Positions 15,144 through 23,749 of a stretch of 53,780 nt of DNA are shown here, piece after piece. Under the pieces are notes generated by a model that saw only the letters and a list, made by a program, of their open reading frames with translations, searched no databases and was not told the origin of the DNA. The stretch lies in NCBI GenBank assembly GCA_001805055.1, contig MHDZ01000062.1, positions 1 to 53,780 on the forward strand. The letters are read 5' to 3'. Source of the stretch: Nitrospirae bacterium GWC2_57_13 (GTDB lineage Bacteria > Nitrospirota > UBA9217). Every line of letters begins with the position of its first letter. Positions within the stretch are counted from its first letter, which is position 1. Both the position numbers and the translations under genes were made by a program.

Positions 15144-16135
15144 CCGTACAATCCGACCGTACACGACTGCTCAAGCTCATCGGTTCCTTTCCCAAATGCC
15201 GCGTCCTGGTCGTCGGCGACGTCATGCTGGACCATTACATCTGGGGTGCTGTGTCCCGCATATCTCCCGAAGCGCCTGTCCCCGTCGTGAACGTGACCCG
15301 CGAGAACCTGCTGTTGGGCGCCGCCACGAACGTAGTGCATAACATCGCCTCCCTGGGCGGAGACGTCCGTGTCTGCGGGGTGATCGGCCATGACGATGCC
15401 GGCCGCCAGCTCGGGAGTCTGCTGCGCGCAAAAGGCGTCAAAACCGACGGTCTAATCGTGGACGAAGGAAGGCCCACAACGATCAAGACCCGCATCATCG
15501 CCCACAGCCAGCAGGTGGTCCGGTTCGATCGGGAATCAAAGGACGGGCTCGCTCGGAGCACGCGGAAGAAGATCTTTGAACAGGTGCAGCGCCAGATCGA
15601 CGAGGGCATCGAGGCAATCATCATTTCCGATTACAGCAAGGGCGTGGTGACGCGGGAGTTGGTGCGGGACACGGTGAAGCTGGCGAAAAAGAAAAGCATC
15701 ATCGTCTCTGTGGATCCGAAGGTGAACCATTTCGGCATTTACCGCGGCGTGTCCATCCTGACACCGAACACGAAAGAGGCGTCCCTGGGCGCGAAGATCG
15801 ATATCGAGGACGACAAGAGCCTGCTGAAGGCGGGCGCTGCGCTGCTCAGCCGCCTCAAATGCGACGCTGTCCTGATCACGCGCGGCGAACACGGCATGAG
15901 CCTCTTCGAGCGCAATCGAAAGGTGACCCATATCCCCACGGTGGCACAGGAGGTCTTTGACGTCACCGGAGCCGGCGATACGGTGATCAGCGTGCTCACC
16001 ATGGCCATGGCTACGGGAGCGAAGCTCGTTGACGCCGCGAGCCTTTCAAACTATGCCGCAGGCATCGTGGTCGGCGTTGTGGGAACGGCAACAGTGACGC
16101 CGGAAGAGTTGAAGCAGAAGATCATGGCGGGGTGA
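15140..16135 (+). CDS. hldE: D-glycero-beta-D-manno-heptose-7-phosphate kinase
   Basis: PfkB/ribokinase-family kinase that makes heptose-1,7-bisphosphate in ADP-heptose synthesis. It corresponds to the N-terminal domain of E. coli HldE (RfaE domain I); at 331 residues the adenylyltransferase domain is absent and must be encoded elsewhere. The catalytic signature DVTGAGDTVISV is near residue 274, and the N-terminal VVGDVMLDHYIWG fits the family. Translation starts at GTG 15140, overlapping the DUF3108 stop by four bases. A heptad tract begins within three bases of its stop codon. Confidence 0.9.
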   Translation: MTVQSDRTRLLKLIGSFPKCRVLVVGDVMLDHYIWGAVSRISPEAPVPVVNVTRENLLLGAATNVVHNIASLGGDVRVCGVIGHDDAGRQLGSLLRAKGVKTDGLIVDEGRPTTIKTRIIAHSQQVVRFDRESKDGLARSTRKKIFEQVQRQIDEGIEAIIISDYSKGVVTRELVRDTVKLAKKKSIIVSVDPKVNHFGIYRGVSILTPNTKEASLGAKIDIEDDKSLLKAGAALLSRLKCDAVLITRGEHGMSLFERNRKVTHIPTVAQEVFDVTGAGDTVISVLTMAMATGAKLVDAASLSNYAAGIVVGVVGTATVTPEELKQKIMAG

Positions 16136-16137
16136 TT

Positions 16138-16212
16138 GAGCAGAGAGCAGAGGGCAAAAGCAACACCGCTTCGTGCATAGAGTAAAAGATGTAAACCCCA
16201 TGCTCATGCGCA
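16138..16212. repeat. Heptad repeat element after hldE
   Basis: Degenerate heptads (GAGCAGA, GAGCAGA, GGGCAAA, ... GCATAGA, ... CCATGCT, CATGCGC) beginning just after the stop codon, with the recurrent core GTAAACCCCATGC. Confidence 0.6.
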
Positions 16213-16222
16213 GACGTATGAC

Positions 16223-16259
16223 AGGGACAGTCCCCCTGGAACCAAAGGGGACTGTCCCT
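16223..16259. repeat. Perfect 13-bp inverted repeat (GGGACAGTCCCC type)
   Basis: AGGGACAGTCCCC at 16223-16235 pairs exactly with GGGGACTGTCCCT at 16247-16259 around an 11-base loop, followed by CTCTTT. It resembles REP-type palindromes dispersed in many genomes and could also act as a terminator after the heptose operon. Confidence 0.65.
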
Positions 16260-16324
16260 CTTTATCGGTCGCTCGACGAAACGGGCATCCTAACCGTGGC
16301 CAGCTGTATTTGCGAGGTATATCC

Positions 16325-17224
16325 ATGAAAGGCATCATCCTGGCAGGCGGCAGCGGCACAAGGCTCTACCCTGTAACGCGCGGGGTCTGCAAGCAGCTCC
16401 TGCCGATCTATGACAAGCCGATGATCTATTATCCTCTATCCGTGCTGATGCTAGCCGGCATCCGGGACATCCTGATCATCTCGACGCCTGTTGACCTGCC
16501 GCGCTTTCGTGACATATTCGGCGACGGCAGCGATCTCGGCCTGCGGTTCACTTACAAGGAACAGGCGCATCCCAACGGTCTTGCCGAGGCTTTCCGCATC
16601 GGCGAGGAATTCATCGGGATGGACACTGTCTGCCTCGTCCTGGGCGACAACATCTTCTACGGCCACGGACTGACGCAGATGTTGCACAAGGCAGTCGCTG
16701 ACGTTGAAACCGCGGGCGGCGCAACGGTCTTCGGCTACTATGTGAACGACCCCGAGCGCTACGGGATCATCGAATTCGACGGTAACGGCAAGGTACTGTC
16801 CATAGAAGAGAAACCGAAGAAGCCCAGATCTCGGTATGCCGTGACAGGCCTCTATTTTTACGACAGCAGCGTCGTCTCTATCGCAAAGGCGATAAGTCCT
16901 TCGGCGCGCGGCGAACTGGAGATCACCGATGTCAACAATGAATATCTGAAGCGCAGTCAACTGCGCGTGGAGCTCATGGGACGGGGATATGCCTGGCTCG
17001 ACACGGGCACCCATGAAAGCCTGCTGGACGCTGGCGAGTTCATCGCCACCATCGAGCGGCGCCAGGGGCTCAAGATGGCCTGCATCGAGGAGATCGCCTT
17101 TGCGCTGGGGTACATCGACAAGGCCGCACTGCTGAGGGCCGCCGACAGCCACAGCAAAAACAGCTACGGAGACTATCTCAGGCGGATAGCGGAATCCCGC
17201 CCGGAGGGACGGGATGCCTTTTGA
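16325..17224 (+). CDS. rfbA: Glucose-1-phosphate thymidylyltransferase
   Basis: First step of dTDP-L-rhamnose synthesis: glucose-1-phosphate plus dTTP to dTDP-glucose. The 299 residues begin [18 protein letters not shown], the nucleotide-binding signature, followed by [17 protein letters not shown] and GDNIFYG. ATG 16325 with GCGAGGT upstream is preferred to the in-frame TTG at 16310. It overlaps rfbC by 11 bases and starts the rfbA-C-D run. rfbB lies separately, 381 bases beyond rfbD. Confidence 0.96.
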   Translation: MKGIILAGGSGTRLYPVTRGVCKQLLPIYDKPMIYYPLSVLMLAGIRDILIISTPVDLPRFRDIFGDGSDLGLRFTYKEQAHPNGLAEAFRIGEEFIGMDTVCLVLGDNIFYGHGLTQMLHKAVADVETAGGATVFGYYVNDPERYGIIEFDGNGKVLSIEEKPKKPRSRYAVTGLYFYDSSVVSIAKAISPSARGELEITDVNNEYLKRSQLRVELMGRGYAWLDTGTHESLLDAGEFIATIERRQGLKMACIEEIAFALGYIDKAALLRAADSHSKNSYGDYLRRIAESRPEGRDAF

Positions 17225-17774
17225 TTTCGAAGAATTCATGATTTCCGGCCTTGTCCTGGTCAGGCCGAAGCGCTTTCAGGACAGCCGCGGCTTCTTCGTC
17301 GAGACCTACAAACACAGTGAATTCGCGTCGCGTGGCATCAACGAGCAGTTCGTCCAGGACAATTATTCTTCATCCCAGCAGGGAACCCTGCGGGGACTCC
17401 ATTACCAAAAGGCCCCGGCAGCCCAGGGCAAACTGGTCACGTGCCTGCGCGGCCGGATCTACGATGTTGCGGTGGACATCAGACGGGGATCACCATTCTT
17501 CGGGAAATGGGCCGGTGTCGAACTGACTGATGAGAACGGCCTGCTGCTCTATGTCCCGCCTGGTTTTGCCCATGGTTTTCTGGTGTTGAGCGACCGCGCC
17601 GAGGTTCTGTATAAATGCACGCAGGAATATTCTCCTGACCATGAGCGTGGCATCATCTGGAACGATCCCGAGATCGGGATCCAATGGCAGAATTCGGCCC
17701 CCATGCTTTCCCCGAAGGATAAAGAATTACCCTTTCTCCGGGAAGCAGATATGAACTTCAGCTATTCCGGGTAA
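17214..17774 (+). CDS. rfbC: dTDP-4-dehydrorhamnose 3,5-epimerase
   Basis: Third step of dTDP-L-rhamnose synthesis, epimerising C3 and C5 of dTDP-4-keto-6-deoxyglucose. It is a cupin-fold protein of 186 residues with the catalytic His63 in TLRGLHYQ and the tyrosines of [12 protein letters not shown] (about residues 133-139). [10 protein letters not shown]-like [13 protein letters not shown] is present. The start overlaps rfbA by 11 bases, so translation is coupled. Confidence 0.95.
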   Translation: MPFDFEEFMISGLVLVRPKRFQDSRGFFVETYKHSEFASRGINEQFVQDNYSSSQQGTLRGLHYQKAPAAQGKLVTCLRGRIYDVAVDIRRGSPFFGKWAGVELTDENGLLLYVPPGFAHGFLVLSDRAEVLYKCTQEYSPDHERGIIWNDPEIGIQWQNSAPMLSPKDKELPFLREADMNFSYSG

Positions 17775-17787
17775 GGTCTTGGTTCCC

Positions 17788-18633
17788 ATGAAATTTCTGA
17801 TCGCAGGAAAAAACGGCCAGTTGGCCCGGGCGTTCATTCAGCGCTTCGAGTCCGGGATCCGCGAATTTTACGCGCCTGACGAGGCGGGATTCAATATTAC
17901 CGACGCCTCCGCAGTAGATGCCGTTGTCGGTTCCCTCAGACCTGACGTCATTATCAACTGCGCTGCATACAACCTTGTGGACCAGGCTGAACAGAACCGA
18001 CAGAAAGCCAATGCGGTGAACGCCCTTGGCCCGAAGATCCTTGCGGAAGCGGCAGCGAAATACGGCGCTTATCTTGTGCACTTCAGTTCCGATTACGTTT
18101 TCGATGGATCGAAAGAGCATGCATTATATTCTGAAGACGATCCTGTGCATCCGCTGAATGAATACGGCCGGAGCAAACTGGCCGGGGAGCGGGCCGTACA
18201 GGAAACGTTTAGCCGCCATTTGATCTGCAGGCTGAGCTGGGTCTTTGGCGAAGGGAAGCAGAATTTCATCTTCAAACTTGGAGAATGGGCAAGGGGCAGC
18301 GAGTTCCTGAAGATCGCCTGTGATGAGTTCTCTGTTCCTACCTGGACCGAGACCATTGTCGACGCGGTCTTGCAGGCCGTTGACAATGAAATGACGGGAC
18401 TTTATCACCTGACGAATTCGGGCTACTGCTCGCGCTACGAATGGGCGAAGTTCATTCTGCGGCAACAGGGGATCGCAAAATTCATCCGGCCCGTGCCCAT
18501 GGACAGCTTCAACCTTTCGGCAAAGCGGCCGAAATTCTCGGCTATGAGCAACGCCCGGTTGTCAGAACGGCTCGGCAACACTATCCCGTCCTGGGAAGAG
18601 GCTGTTAGTGATTTTTTGAAGAAACAATCTTGA
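17788..18633 (+). CDS. rfbD: dTDP-4-dehydrorhamnose reductase
   Basis: Last step of dTDP-L-rhamnose synthesis, reducing dTDP-4-keto-L-rhamnose with NAD(P)H. The 281 residues are an extended SDR: N-terminal dinucleotide motif GKNGQLARAF, catalytic YGRSK, and the family's FSSDYVFDG. ATG 17788 gives a protein starting MKFLIAGKNGQ, a better fit than the in-frame TTG nine bases upstream. The gene follows rfbC after 13 bases. Confidence 0.93.
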   Translation: MKFLIAGKNGQLARAFIQRFESGIREFYAPDEAGFNITDASAVDAVVGSLRPDVIINCAAYNLVDQAEQNRQKANAVNALGPKILAEAAAKYGAYLVHFSSDYVFDGSKEHALYSEDDPVHPLNEYGRSKLAGERAVQETFSRHLICRLSWVFGEGKQNFIFKLGEWARGSEFLKIACDEFSVPTWTETIVDAVLQAVDNEMTGLYHLTNSGYCSRYEWAKFILRQQGIAKFIRPVPMDSFNLSAKRPKFSAMSNARLSERLGNTIPSWEEAVSDFLKKQS

Positions 18634-18696
18634 GATTTTCAGGTGAATCGTCCATGAGCCTCCGGCTCGCAAAGGAAGATGAAGATTTCCCGATGT

Positions 18697-18743
18697 GTAG
18701 GGGCGGGCATGCCCGCCCATTGGGCGACCATGGTCGCCCCTAC
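18697..18743. repeat. Compound palindromic repeat (two perfect 18-bp palindromes)
   Basis: GGGCGGGCATGCCCGCCC (18701-18718) and GGGCGACCATGGTCGCCC (18722-18739) are each perfectly palindromic. They are enclosed by GTAGGGGCG (18697-18705) and its complement CGCCCCTAC (18735-18743). It resembles a widespread REP-like intergenic family. The rest of the 381-base gap 18634-19014 is AT-rich, with no gene seen, plus a heptad tract at 18945. Confidence 0.65.
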
Positions 18744-18944
18744 GAGCTTTTTACAGGCTGCCCTTTTTGACAAAACAACCGGATGCAAGATCATTTTCAG
18801 GCGAAAGAACAATGAACGTGGAAATAGTAACTAACTAAGGAATCAAAAGTTTCTCAAAATGGGTTGAATATTTTCAATAAGATCATAAATGGCCTGTAAA
18901 TAAAGGATGAAACGGCTATTTTTGAGCCGCCGTTTTCCGCAAAT

Positions 18945-18985
18945 TTGCACTTTCCACTTTCCAATTTACAATTTTCAATTCCGCT
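18945..18985. repeat. Pyrimidine-rich heptad tract before rfbB
   Basis: Five consecutive degenerate heptads (GCACTTT, CCACTTT, CCAATTT, ACAATTT, TCAATTC) about 30 bases before the rfbB start. It has the same 7-bp period as the other tracts but a different base composition. Confidence 0.5.
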
Positions 18986-19014
18986 TTTATGCGGGTTAGG
19001 GATTGGTAGTCTGA

Positions 19015-20175
19015 ATGGAAAACAGCAAAGTGAAAAATATTCTGGTGACCGGCGGCGCGGGATTCATCGGGTCGAACTTTATCCGGTACGTGCTGGGCCG
19101 GAAGGAGTTCAAAGGCCGGATCATCAACTTCGACAAGCTTACCTACGCGAGCAATCTGCTGAACCTGGCCGATGTGGAAAAGAACTTCGGCGGCAAGCAG
19201 TACTTCTTTGAGCAGGGAGACATCTGCGACTATGGCCGGGTGGAGTCAGTGCTCACGCAATATGACGTATCGGTCATCGTCCATTTCGCCGCTGAGAGCC
19301 ACGTGGACCGCTCCATTTTCGGACCAAAGCAGTTCGTCGAAACGAATGTGAACGGCACCTTCACTCTTCTGGAGGCGGCGCGTCACCACTGGCAGGGGCG
19401 CAATGACTTCAGGTTCCATCACATCAGCACAGACGAGGTCTACGGTTCACTTGGCGAATCGGGACAATTCTTCGAAACGACCCCCTATGACCCCAGGAGC
19501 CCCTATTCGGCGTCCAAGGCTTCATCGGACCATCTGGTACGAGCCTATCATCACACCTACGGCCTGCCAATGACCTTGTCTAACTGCTCGAACAATTACG
19601 GACCATACCATTTTCCCGAAAAGCTCATACCCCTGGCCATCCTGAACGCCCTGGAAGGAAAACCGCTGCCCGTGTACGGGGACGGACAGAATGTGCGCGA
19701 CTGGCTGTATGTTGAAGACCACTGCGAAGCGATCTGGCTCATCCTCCAGGCGGGAAGAGCGGGAGAAACTTACAACATCGGCGGCGAATGCGAGAAAAAA
19801 AATATCGAGGTGGTAAACGCAATCTGTGATGTGCTGGAAATGCTTTCTTCTTCAAAGGACAATCCCGCACTCCGCACTCCCCCGGCCCGCGTCCTCTCTC
19901 TATCGGAACCGGGGCGGGCGCAGTCAACAGTCCGGACGTACAAGGACCTCATTACCTTTGTTGCCGACCGGCCCGGCCACGACCGCCGGTATGCCATCAA
20001 TTGCGATAAGATCAAGCAGCAACTGGGATGGAGGCCACGCCATGATTTCCTGCAGGGATTGCACCAGACCGTTGCGTGGTACCTTTCCCATCCTGACTGG
20101 GTTGCGCAGGTGCGGAGTGGTGAGTACAGGGCATGGATGGAAAAGAATTACGGTGGTAGAGGGAAGAGCGCATAA
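19015..20175 (+). CDS. rfbB: dTDP-glucose 4,6-dehydratase
   Basis: Second step of dTDP-L-rhamnose synthesis, forming dTDP-4-keto-6-deoxyglucose with bound NAD. Extended [15 protein letters not shown] (11-22), catalytic Thr139-Asp140-Glu141 in STDEVYG and Tyr164-x3-Lys168 in PYSASK. At 386 residues it is longer than the usual 330-360. The excess lies at about residues 278-308, between DVLEML and YKDLITFV, a surface loop normally only a few residues long. The DNA there contains CGCACTC repeats and GC-rich runs. The C-terminal motif [11 protein letters not shown] is intact, so the enzyme is probably functional. A heptad tract begins at the stop codon. Confidence 0.93.
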   Translation: MENSKVKNILVTGGAGFIGSNFIRYVLGRKEFKGRIINFDKLTYASNLLNLADVEKNFGGKQYFFEQGDICDYGRVESVLTQYDVSVIVHFAAESHVDRSIFGPKQFVETNVNGTFTLLEAARHHWQGRNDFRFHHISTDEVYGSLGESGQFFETTPYDPRSPYSASKASSDHLVRAYHHTYGLPMTLSNCSNNYGPYHFPEKLIPLAILNALEGKPLPVYGDGQNVRDWLYVEDHCEAIWLILQAGRAGETYNIGGECEKKNIEVVNAICDVLEMLSSSKDNPALRTPPARVLSLSEPGRAQSTVRTYKDLITFVADRPGHDRRYAINCDKIKQQLGWRPRHDFLQGLHQTVAWYLSHPDWVAQVRSGEYRAWMEKNYGGRGKSA

Positions 20176-20245
20176 AGCAGATGGCAGAGGGCAGAGGGGT
20201 TGAACCCTATGCGCCATGCGCTATGCTGTTGTCGTTATGCATTTT
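20176..20245. repeat. Heptad repeat element between rfbB and ugd
   Basis: Ten in-phase heptads from the base after the stop codon (AGCAGAT, GGCAGAG, GGCAGAG, GGGTTGA, ACCCTAT, GCGCCAT, GCGCTAT...). The core TTGAACCCTATGCGCCATGC is shared with the element after ugd. Confidence 0.7.
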
Positions 20246-20256
20246 GAGGGAGGATC

Positions 20257-21591
20257 ATGAAACTGTCAGTGATAGGCACCGGCTATGTAGGCCTGGTTAC
20301 AGGGACTTGTTTCGCCGAAAGCGGCAACACAGTCATCTGCATGGACATCGACGAAGGGAAGATCTCACTGCTTCGGGCAGGCAGCGTTCCCATTTATGAG
20401 CCGGGGCTGGAGGAACTCATCAAAAAGAACACCGCCCACGGGCGCCTGTCCTTTACCACGGACATGAGCGATGCGGTCCGCAGCTCTGACGTGATTTTCA
20501 TTGCCGTGGGAACACCGCCCGGCGAGGACGGCTCAGCGGACCTGAAGTATGTCATCGCGGCGGCAACGCAGATCGGGAAGTTCATGAATGGCCACAAGGT
20601 CATCGTGAACAAAAGCACTGTTCCTGTCGGCACCGGCGAGAGGGTGCGCGCTGCTGTTGCAAAGAAGACAAAGCATTCCTTCGACGTGGTCTCGAACCCC
20701 GAGTTCCTGAAGGAAGGGTCCGCCATCGATGATTTCATGAAGCCCGACCGCGTGGTTGTGGGCGCCGACAGCCAGAAGGCTGCTGCGGTCATGCAGGAAC
20801 TCTACGCACCTTTCGTCCGGACCGGCAAACCCGTACTCGTCATGGACATCAGAAGCTCGGAAATGACGAAGTATGTTGCCAATGCAATGCTTGCCACGAA
20901 GATCTCGTTCATCAACGAGATGGCGAACATCTGCGCGTCCCTGGGAGCGGACATAGACAATGTCCGGAAAGGTATCGGCTATGACCGCCGGATCGGGTTC
21001 GAGTTCCTGTTCCCCGGCGTCGGATACGGAGGGTCCTGCTTCCCGAAGGATGTGCAGGCCCTGATGCGCACCGCCGCTGAAAAGGGCATAGACGCAAAGC
21101 TTCTGAAGGGCGTTGAGGCCGTAAACGAACGGCAGAAAGCCGTCATTCCCGCCATGGTGGTGAACCATTTCCTGAAAACGGGAACGGGAAAGGGCGGCAG
21201 TCCGAAAAAAGCGCTGCAAGGCAGGAAGATCGCCCTTTGGGGTCTTTCGTTCAAACCTAGAACCGATGACATGCGCGAGGCCCCGTCGATCGTCATCGTG
21301 AAAAAGTTACTGCAGCAAGGCGCGTCTGTCATGGCCCATGATCCTGTTGCCATGGAAGAGGCAAAAAAGATCTTCGGCCGCAGGATCTCTTATGCCGAAG
21401 ACGCCTACGAGGCACTGCGCGGCGTTGATGCGCTTGCAATCGTGACGGAATGGAACGAGTTTCGTATGCCTGATTTCCAGAGAATGAAGAAGCTCATGAA
21501 GCATCCCGTCATCTTCGACGGCAGGAATATCCTGAACCTCGACGAGGTCAGAAAAGCGGGATTCACTTATTACGGGATAGGTAAAAAGTAG
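20257..21591 (+). CDS. ugd: UDP-glucose 6-dehydrogenase
   Basis: Oxidises UDP-glucose to UDP-glucuronate with two NAD. The 444 residues have the N-terminal Rossmann motif GTGYVGLVTG, the substrate segment VVSNPEFLKEGSA and the catalytic Cys261 in GYGGSCFPKD (Lys264, Asp265). A strong GGGAGGATC ribosome site precedes ATG 20257. It directly precedes UDP-glucuronate decarboxylase, so the pair makes UDP-xylose; UDP-glucuronate may also be used as such. Confidence 0.96.
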   Translation: MKLSVIGTGYVGLVTGTCFAESGNTVICMDIDEGKISLLRAGSVPIYEPGLEELIKKNTAHGRLSFTTDMSDAVRSSDVIFIAVGTPPGEDGSADLKYVIAAATQIGKFMNGHKVIVNKSTVPVGTGERVRAAVAKKTKHSFDVVSNPEFLKEGSAIDDFMKPDRVVVGADSQKAAAVMQELYAPFVRTGKPVLVMDIRSSEMTKYVANAMLATKISFINEMANICASLGADIDNVRKGIGYDRRIGFEFLFPGVGYGGSCFPKDVQALMRTAAEKGIDAKLLKGVEAVNERQKAVIPAMVVNHFLKTGTGKGGSPKKALQGRKIALWGLSFKPRTDDMREAPSIVIVKKLLQQGASVMAHDPVAMEEAKKIFGRRISYAEDAYEALRGVDALAIVTEWNEFRMPDFQRMKKLMKHPVIFDGRNILNLDEVRKAGFTYYGIGKK

Positions 21592-21702
21592 CGCAGAGAG
21601 CAGAGGGCAGAGGGCAGAGTGTTTGAACCCTATGCGCCATGCGCTATGCTCCATGCCCCAAACACCATGCCCCATGCGCTATGCACCATGCAAGACCATA
21701 AG
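21592..21702. repeat. Heptad repeat element between ugd and uxs
   Basis: About fifteen heptads in one unbroken phase. Four GCAGAGR-type units are followed by a TTGAACCC core and then nine CGCCATG/CGCTATG-type units. The purine arm is partly complementary to the right arm, so an imperfect hairpin can form in the intercistronic RNA. This is the clearest copy of the family. Confidence 0.8.
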
Positions 21703-21710
21703 GAGATCAC

Positions 21711-22643
21711 ATGCGAATACTCGTCACCGGCGGAGCAGGGTTCCTCGGCTCCCAGCTCTGCGAACGGCTGCTCACGGAAGGGCACGAAGTTCTCTGCCTC
21801 GACAATTTTTTCACGGGTAGAAAACAAAACATCCAGGACTTTTTCGGGAACCATCGTTTTGAGCTGGTCAGACACGATGTGATCGAGCCGATCATGCTCG
21901 AAGTGGACCAGATCTATCACCTTGCCTGCCCGGCATCTCCCATCCATTACCAGTACAACGCCATCAAGACCATCAAGACCAACGTGCTCGGCACACACAA
22001 CATGCTTGGGCTCGCAAAGCGCGTGAAGGCCCGTTTCCTGCTCGCCTCCACCTCCGAGGTCTACGGAGACCCGGTTGAGCATCCTCAGACGGAGTCCTAC
22101 TGGGGCAATGTGAATCCCATCGGCATCAGAAGCTGCTATGACGAGGGGAAGCGCGTTGCCGAGACCTTCACCATGGACTACCATCGCCAGAATGGCGTGG
22201 ATGTCAGGATCGTGCGCATCTTTAACACCTACGGCCCCCGCATGCTGGCCGATGACGGCAGGGTCGTGAGCAACTTTATCGTCCAGTCCCTCCAGGGTAA
22301 GGACCTGACGGTCTACGGCGAGGGGCAGCAGACGCGCTCCTTCTGCTATGCCGACGATCTCATCGACGGCATGGTGCGCATGATGAACAATCCGGACTTC
22401 ATCGGTCCTGTCAATATCGGCAATCCCTCGGAGTACACGATTCGCGATTTTGCCGAGAAGATCATCGCCATGACCGGAACGAGTTCGAAGATCGCTTACG
22501 AACCCCTTCCATCCGATGATCCGCGCCAGCGCTGCCCCGACATAACCCTGGCCGGTGAGAAGCTCGGTTGGAAACCTCTTGTTTCCGTGGACGATGGGTT
22601 GAAAAGGACGATCGAGTACTTTAAAAAAGAGCTAAGCGCATAG
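21711..22643 (+). CDS. uxs: UDP-glucuronate decarboxylase (UDP-xylose synthase)
   Basis: Converts UDP-glucuronate to UDP-xylose with tightly bound NAD. It is an extended SDR of 310 residues: [20 protein letters not shown], catalytic YDEGK (Tyr-x3-Lys) and the family-specific [20 protein letters not shown] strong AAGGAGATC ribosome site precedes ATG 21711. It forms an operon with ugd despite the intervening heptad element. The stop codon is directly followed by another heptad element. Confidence 0.93.
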   Translation: MRILVTGGAGFLGSQLCERLLTEGHEVLCLDNFFTGRKQNIQDFFGNHRFELVRHDVIEPIMLEVDQIYHLACPASPIHYQYNAIKTIKTNVLGTHNMLGLAKRVKARFLLASTSEVYGDPVEHPQTESYWGNVNPIGIRSCYDEGKRVAETFTMDYHRQNGVDVRIVRIFNTYGPRMLADDGRVVSNFIVQSLQGKDLTVYGEGQQTRSFCYADDLIDGMVRMMNNPDFIGPVNIGNPSEYTIRDFAEKIIAMTGTSSKIAYEPLPSDDPRQRCPDITLAGEKLGWKPLVSVDDGLKRTIEYFKKELSA

Positions 22644-22728
22644 TGCAAAGAGCATGGGGTAAAGAACATAGGGTAGAGAGGATTAAACCCTCTGCGCCAT
22701 GCACCATGCTCTATGCTCTACACCATGA
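22644..22728. repeat. Heptad repeat element after uxs
   Basis: In-phase heptads (TGCAAAG, AGCATGG, GGTAAAG, AACATAG, GGTAGAG, AGGATTA, AACCCTC, TGCGCCA, TGCACCA, TGCTCTA...). The left arm pairs with the right arm allowing G-U pairs, leaving a loop around ATTAAA. Confidence 0.75.
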
Positions 22729-22785
22729 TCAGAATGCCCACGTACTTCGCGAATTTGACTGAGTAATTCTGAAAAGATCATTTTG

Positions 22786-22925
22786 CCGCGGATAAAATCT
22801 GATAAGAGCGGATAAAAAACAGACAAAAAACTCTTTTTTCTATTGAAAAAGAATCACCTTTTGGGTGAAGGCTTTTTCAGACTCCATGCCTGGTTTTTAT
22901 CAACGAAAATTCGCATTTATCTGCG
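22786..22925. repeat. Dispersed inverted repeat, family B, copy 2
   Basis: GCGGATAAA units at about 22787-22817 face TTTTTATC...TTTATCTGCG at 22893-22925. The arms match those at 10385-10540. Between them lies a terminator-like hairpin. It occupies the second half of the 320-base gap before kdsB; no gene is seen there. Confidence 0.55.
22845..22878. terminator. Possible terminator hairpin before kdsB
   Basis: GAAAAAG (22845-22851) and TCACC (22854-22858) pair with GGTGA (22864-22868) and CTTTTTC (22872-22878). The stem carries a T-rich 3' side, so it could end the rhamnose/xylose transcript. Confidence 0.4.
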
Positions 22926-22963
22926 TCCAACTACCGTTTCCAGTGTAATAGGTTTGGCATATC

Positions 22964-23743
22964 ATGAAAGATACTAAGTCAACAATCATCGCCGTCATTC
23001 CCGCCCGCTACGGGTCCACGCGTTTTCCCGGCAAGTCCCTGGCCATGATCAAGGGCAAAACAATGATCCAGCGGGTCTGTGAACGCGCCAAGCAGTCCCG
23101 GCTCGTTGACCGCGTGATCGTGGCCACAGACGATGAGCGCATCCTGCAGGCCGTCACAAACTTCGGCGGCGAGGCGATCATGACCTCAAAGGACCATGCC
23201 ACGGGCACGGACCGGATCGCCGAGGTGGCCCGAGGCCTCGACTGCAGCCTCGTGGTGAACGTGCAGGGCGACGAACCATTGATCCACCCCGCGATGATCG
23301 ACGCGGCAGTGGCCCCCCTTGCCCAGGATCCCTCCATCGTTATGGGCACGGTCTGCAGAAGGATCGAATACCGGGCCGAGGCCTTTGACCCCAATGTGGT
23401 GAAGGTTGTCGTGGACCAGCAGGGTTTCGCCCTCTATTTTTCCCGCGCGCCGATCCCCTGGGACCGCGACAACTGGGCAGGGAAGGACCGCTTGAGCGAG
23501 CTCAACCTCACCGTGCCGCTGTATAAGCACGTCGGTCTGTATGTGTATCGAAGGGATTTCCTGCTCTCCTATGCCAGGCTTCCGCAGACCCCGCTCGAGA
23601 ACATCGAGAAGCTCGAACAGCTCCGCGTGCTGGAGCAGGGGCACCGGATACGGGTCGTCGAGACCGAGCACGAGTCCTTTGGTGTTGACATCCCGGGGGA
23701 TTTGAGTAAAATACTTCAGCGACTTGACGAAAGTGGGGAATAG
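22964..23743 (+). CDS. kdsB: 3-deoxy-manno-octulosonate cytidylyltransferase
   Basis: Activates Kdo to CMP-Kdo for lipid A-core assembly. The 259 residues show the nucleotidyltransferase opening IPARYGSTRFPGKSL, the NVQGDEPLI motif and the C-terminal GVDIPGDL. No clear ribosome site is seen before ATG 22964. It starts the run kdsB-pyrG; pyrG follows after only six bases and probably supplies the CTP substrate. Confidence 0.95.
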   Translation: MKDTKSTIIAVIPARYGSTRFPGKSLAMIKGKTMIQRVCERAKQSRLVDRVIVATDDERILQAVTNFGGEAIMTSKDHATGTDRIAEVARGLDCSLVVNVQGDEPLIHPAMIDAAVAPLAQDPSIVMGTVCRRIEYRAEAFDPNVVKVVVDQQGFALYFSRAPIPWDRDNWAGKDRLSELNLTVPLYKHVGLYVYRRDFLLSYARLPQTPLENIEKLEQLRVLEQGHRIRVVETEHESFGVDIPGDLSKILQRLDESGE

Positions 23744-23749
23744 AGAGCT

